From Chloroflexota bacterium (GTDB lineage Bacteria > Chloroflexota > Limnocylindria > Limnocylindrales > CSP1-4), in NCBI GenBank assembly GCA_003152165.1, contig PLZO01000121.1, positions 17,555 to 69,373 on the forward strand: a stretch of DNA of 51,819 bases, read 5' to 3'. The position numbers and the translations under genes are program-made. Of this stretch, positions 50,236 through 51,819 are shown in pieces (position 1 is the first letter of the stretch; every line of letters starts with the position of its first letter). Below the pieces are notes generated by a model. The model was not told the DNA's origin and ran no database searches. It worked only from the letters and a program-made list of their open reading frames with translations.

Positions 50236-51075
50236 TCAGGCGAACCGGGGCCGGCGCAACAGCCGGAGGCGGTCGCCGCCGACGAACAGGCCGAGAACCG
50301 GGACGAGGTAGCCGAAATAACCGATGAGCTGCAGGGCGGTTGGCTGGGCCCGGTAACCGAGCAGGCCGGCAAGGAGCGACCCCAGCGGGCTGGTCTCGGG
50401 CAGCAGGCCGGCCAGGTTGATTGCCGGCGCTCCGCTTGGCAGCCAGCCGGCGTCGACGAAGGACCCGATCGCCGATGACACCAATCCAGCGGCCACCAAC
50501 AGGATCACCACCCCGGTCAGGCTGAAGAAGCGACGCAGGTTGAGCCGGATCGCCCCGCGCACGATCGCCGAGCCCAGCAGGACGGCGACGGCGAGGCCGG
50601 CCAGGCCGGCGAGCGGCAGCTCGGGCGAGAACTCCCCGGAGGCGGCCGCCGAACGAAACAAGGCCAGTAGGAAGAGCGCCGTCTCGAGACCTTCGCGCAC
50701 AATCGCCACGAATGCGAGTCCGACGAGGGCCGCCGTCGAGCCGGCGCGCAGCGCGTCGTCTAGCTGGCCCTCCAGCTCCCCTTTCAGCGCGCGACCCTGG
50801 CGCCGCATCCAGAACAGCATCCAGGTCAGAACGCCCACTGCGAACACCGCCGCCAACCCCTCGATCGGCTCCTGGATCGCCGACGGCAGGTCGCCGATCG
50901 TGACGAAGACCAGCACGCCCAGGCCGACTGACACGACGAGGGCGGCAACGATCCCGATCCACACCCAGCGCAGTGCATCCCGCCGCCCGATCTTGACCAG
51001 GTAGCCGATCACGATTCCGACGACCAGCGCCGCCTCGAGTCCCTCGCGGAGCAGGATCAGGAACACCGTGAGCAT
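50236..51075 (-). CDS. efeU: Ferrous iron permease EfeU (FTR1 family)
   Basis: 279 aa, seven hydrophobic segments. Two REGLE iron-binding motifs: 'LILLREGLEAALVVG' in TM1 and 'AIVREGLETALFLLAL' in TM4. ATG 51075 ('MLTVFLILLREGLEAA') matches the distance from start to REGLE in E. coli EfeU and has GGAG 7 nt upstream; the track start 51108 would lie inside the operator. Expressed from a TTGACG-N17-TACGCT promoter with an inverted-repeat operator just downstream. First gene of an efeUOB operon whose other two genes are broken. Confidence 0.94.
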   Translation of the reverse strand: MLTVFLILLREGLEAALVVGIVIGYLVKIGRRDALRWVWIGIVAALVVSVGLGVLVFVTIGDLPSAIQEPIEGLAAVFAVGVLTWMLFWMRRQGRALKGELEGQLDDALRAGSTAALVGLAFVAIVREGLETALFLLALFRSAAASGEFSPELPLAGLAGLAVAVLLGSAIVRGAIRLNLRRFFSLTGVVILLVAAGLVSSAIGSFVDAGWLPSGAPAINLAGLLPETSPLGSLLAGLLGYRAQPTALQLIGYFGYLVPVLGLFVGGDRLRLLRRPRFA

Positions 51076-51101
51076 CGTCTTGCTCCATGTCGACAGGATC
51101 A

Positions 51102-51128
51102 CTTGCATAAAGAGTGCAAGCGCGCTTG
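51102..51128 (-). promoter_or_regulatory. Palindromic operator in the efeU promoter
   Basis: CTTGCA (51102-51107), 7 nt, TGCAAG (51115-51120), a perfect inverted repeat, overlapping a second perfect palindrome CAAGCGCGCTTG (51117-51128). It starts a few bases downstream of the predicted transcription start, a typical repressor position. Fur- or DtxR-family control of an iron uptake operon is the obvious guess, but the sequence is not a textbook Fur or IdeR box. Confidence 0.55.
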
Positions 51129-51137
51129 AGTCGAGAG

Positions 51138-51166
51138 AGCGTACGGCGGTCGGGTCGCCTCGTCAA
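51138..51166 (-). promoter_or_regulatory. Sigma70-type promoter of efeU
   Basis: On the minus strand TTGACG (51161-51166), a 17-nt spacer and TACGCT (51138-51143). The best-formed -35/-10 pair in the window; unlike most genes here it yields a leader, of about 55 nt. Confidence 0.65.
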
Positions 51167-51183
51167 GTGGCTCGATCAAGGCC

Positions 51184-51819
51184 TCAGCGAGCGGGCAGCG
51201 AGACCTCGAATCGGGCTCCACCGCCGATCGGCGAGCTCGCTTCGATCGTGCCACCATGGCGCTCGACGATCCAGCGGGCGATCGAGAGGCCCAGACCAGC
51301 GCCGCCACTGGGGGCGTCGGGGGCCCGCCAGAAGCGCTCAAAGACGCGCGGCAGATCCTCTGGCCGGATGCCCGGCCCCTCGTCGCTGACCGAGACGACG
51401 GCCCTGTCGCCCGACGGCTGAGTATGAACCGATACGGTGCCACCTGGCGGGCTGTGCCGGATCGCATTGTCGACGAGGATCGTGATCAGCTGACGGATAC
51501 GCAGGGCGTCGCCAATGGCGGGGGTCGGCCTGGCATCGAGCTGGATCGTGACCCCTCGCTCAGCTGCGAACCCGGTCAGCGGCTCGAGTGCAGTCGTCGT
51601 GGCATCAGCCAGCTCGAGCGGCTGCCGCTCGAGCTCGATTATCCCGGAGTCAGCCCGGGCGAGCAGGAGCAGCGCATCCACGAGTTCGGTCAGGTGGTCC
51701 GTTTCGGCCTTGATGTCGTCTAGCGTTTCATGCTGATCGGCGATCGTCGAGGCGGGGTGCCGGAGGAGGTGCTCCACGCTCCCTCGGACCACCGCCAGCG
51801 GGGTGCGCAATTCGTGGCT
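51184..51819 (-). CDS. Sensor histidine kinase, C-terminal part (runs off the window)
   Basis: 211 residues visible. Starts within the H-box 'SHELRTPLAVV' at the window edge (phospho-acceptor His just inside), dimerisation helices, then the HATPase domain: N-box 'ILVDNAIRHSPPGG', G1 'DEGPGIRPEDL', F-box 'VFERFWR' and G2 'GGAGLGLSIARWIV'. The TTG given as start in the track is internal. N-terminal sensor and HAMP regions lie outside. The response regulator is not in the window. Confidence 0.93.
   Translation of the reverse strand, partial: SHELRTPLAVVRGSVEHLLRHPASTIADQHETLDDIKAETDHLTELVDALLLLARADSGIIELERQPLELADATTTALEPLTGFAAERGVTIQLDARPTPAIGDALRIRQLITILVDNAIRHSPPGGTVSVHTQPSGDRAVVSVSDEGPGIRPEDLPRVFERFWRAPDAPSGGAGLGLSIARWIVERHGGTIEASSPIGGGARFEVSLPAR

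Noticed and set aside
49931-51166. 411 aa minus-strand ORF
   Set aside because: Arg/Pro-rich shadow overlapping efeU and efeO in a different frame.

Overview
The window is 51.8 kb of compact, very GC-rich bacterial chromosome with high coding density, short intergenic gaps and many ATGA/GTGA stop-start overlaps. I see no insertion sequences, phage genes, rRNA or CRISPR, and one tRNA gene. The gene content (OpcA-dependent G6PDH operon, F420-type PPOX and LLM enzymes, DUF2277, twin zinc-ribbon proteins, DUF2029/GT39 membrane glycosyltransferases, GTG/TTG starts) suggests a Chloroflexota lineage such as Limnocylindria/Ellin6529, or less likely an actinobacterium. That placement is inference.

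Layout. 1-4.2 kb: psuG and a PfkB kinase (candidate psuK) flanking an S9 peptidase. 4.2-15.4 kb: a carbon operon tkt-rpiB-pgi-zwf-opcA-pgl-hydrolase-citrate synthase-DUF2029 protein (oxidative/non-oxidative pentose phosphate pathway feeding the TCA entry), without transaldolase. 15.4-26.1 kb: MFS and DMT transporters, a P-loop kinase with a secreted protein, a YhaO/YhaN-like nuclease/SMC-like ATPase pair, a zinc-ribbon protein, a frameshifted methyltransferase and an S51 peptidase. 26.2-38.3 kb: a complete selenocysteine/formate dehydrogenase island: tRNA-Sec (selC)-selA-selB-mobA on the minus strand, selD, then the formate dehydrogenase genes on the plus strand, then fdhD. The catalytic FDH gene contains an in-frame UGA (Sec88) followed by a bSECIS-like hairpin, so ORF callers split it in two. 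Its N-terminal iron-sulfur region is not on the catalytic polypeptide but in a separate gene two positions downstream, after a fused NuoE-NuoF gene. 38.3-48.9 kb: F420-type enzymes, DUF2277, a stand-alone GcvT-family protein, a second zinc-ribbon protein, a frameshifted DinB protein, AlkA-type glycosylase, patatin, GT39 and secreted proteins. 49.1-51.1 kb: an EfeUOB iron-uptake locus in which efeU is intact but efeO and efeB are frameshifted and truncated. The window ends inside a sensor histidine kinase.

The selenium genes make Sec-tRNA (SelC, SelA, SelD) and deliver it (SelB) to the FDH UGA; MobA and FdhD would mature the molybdenum cofactor; the NuoEF subunit would pass electrons between formate and NAD. 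A second theme is regulatory: many genes have a TANNNT box about 6-9 nt before the start codon, the signature of leaderless transcripts, and several divergent pairs have -10 boxes that nearly touch or overlap. Four genes (methyltransferase, dinB, efeO, efeB) carry single frameshifts, which may be real decay or sequencing error.
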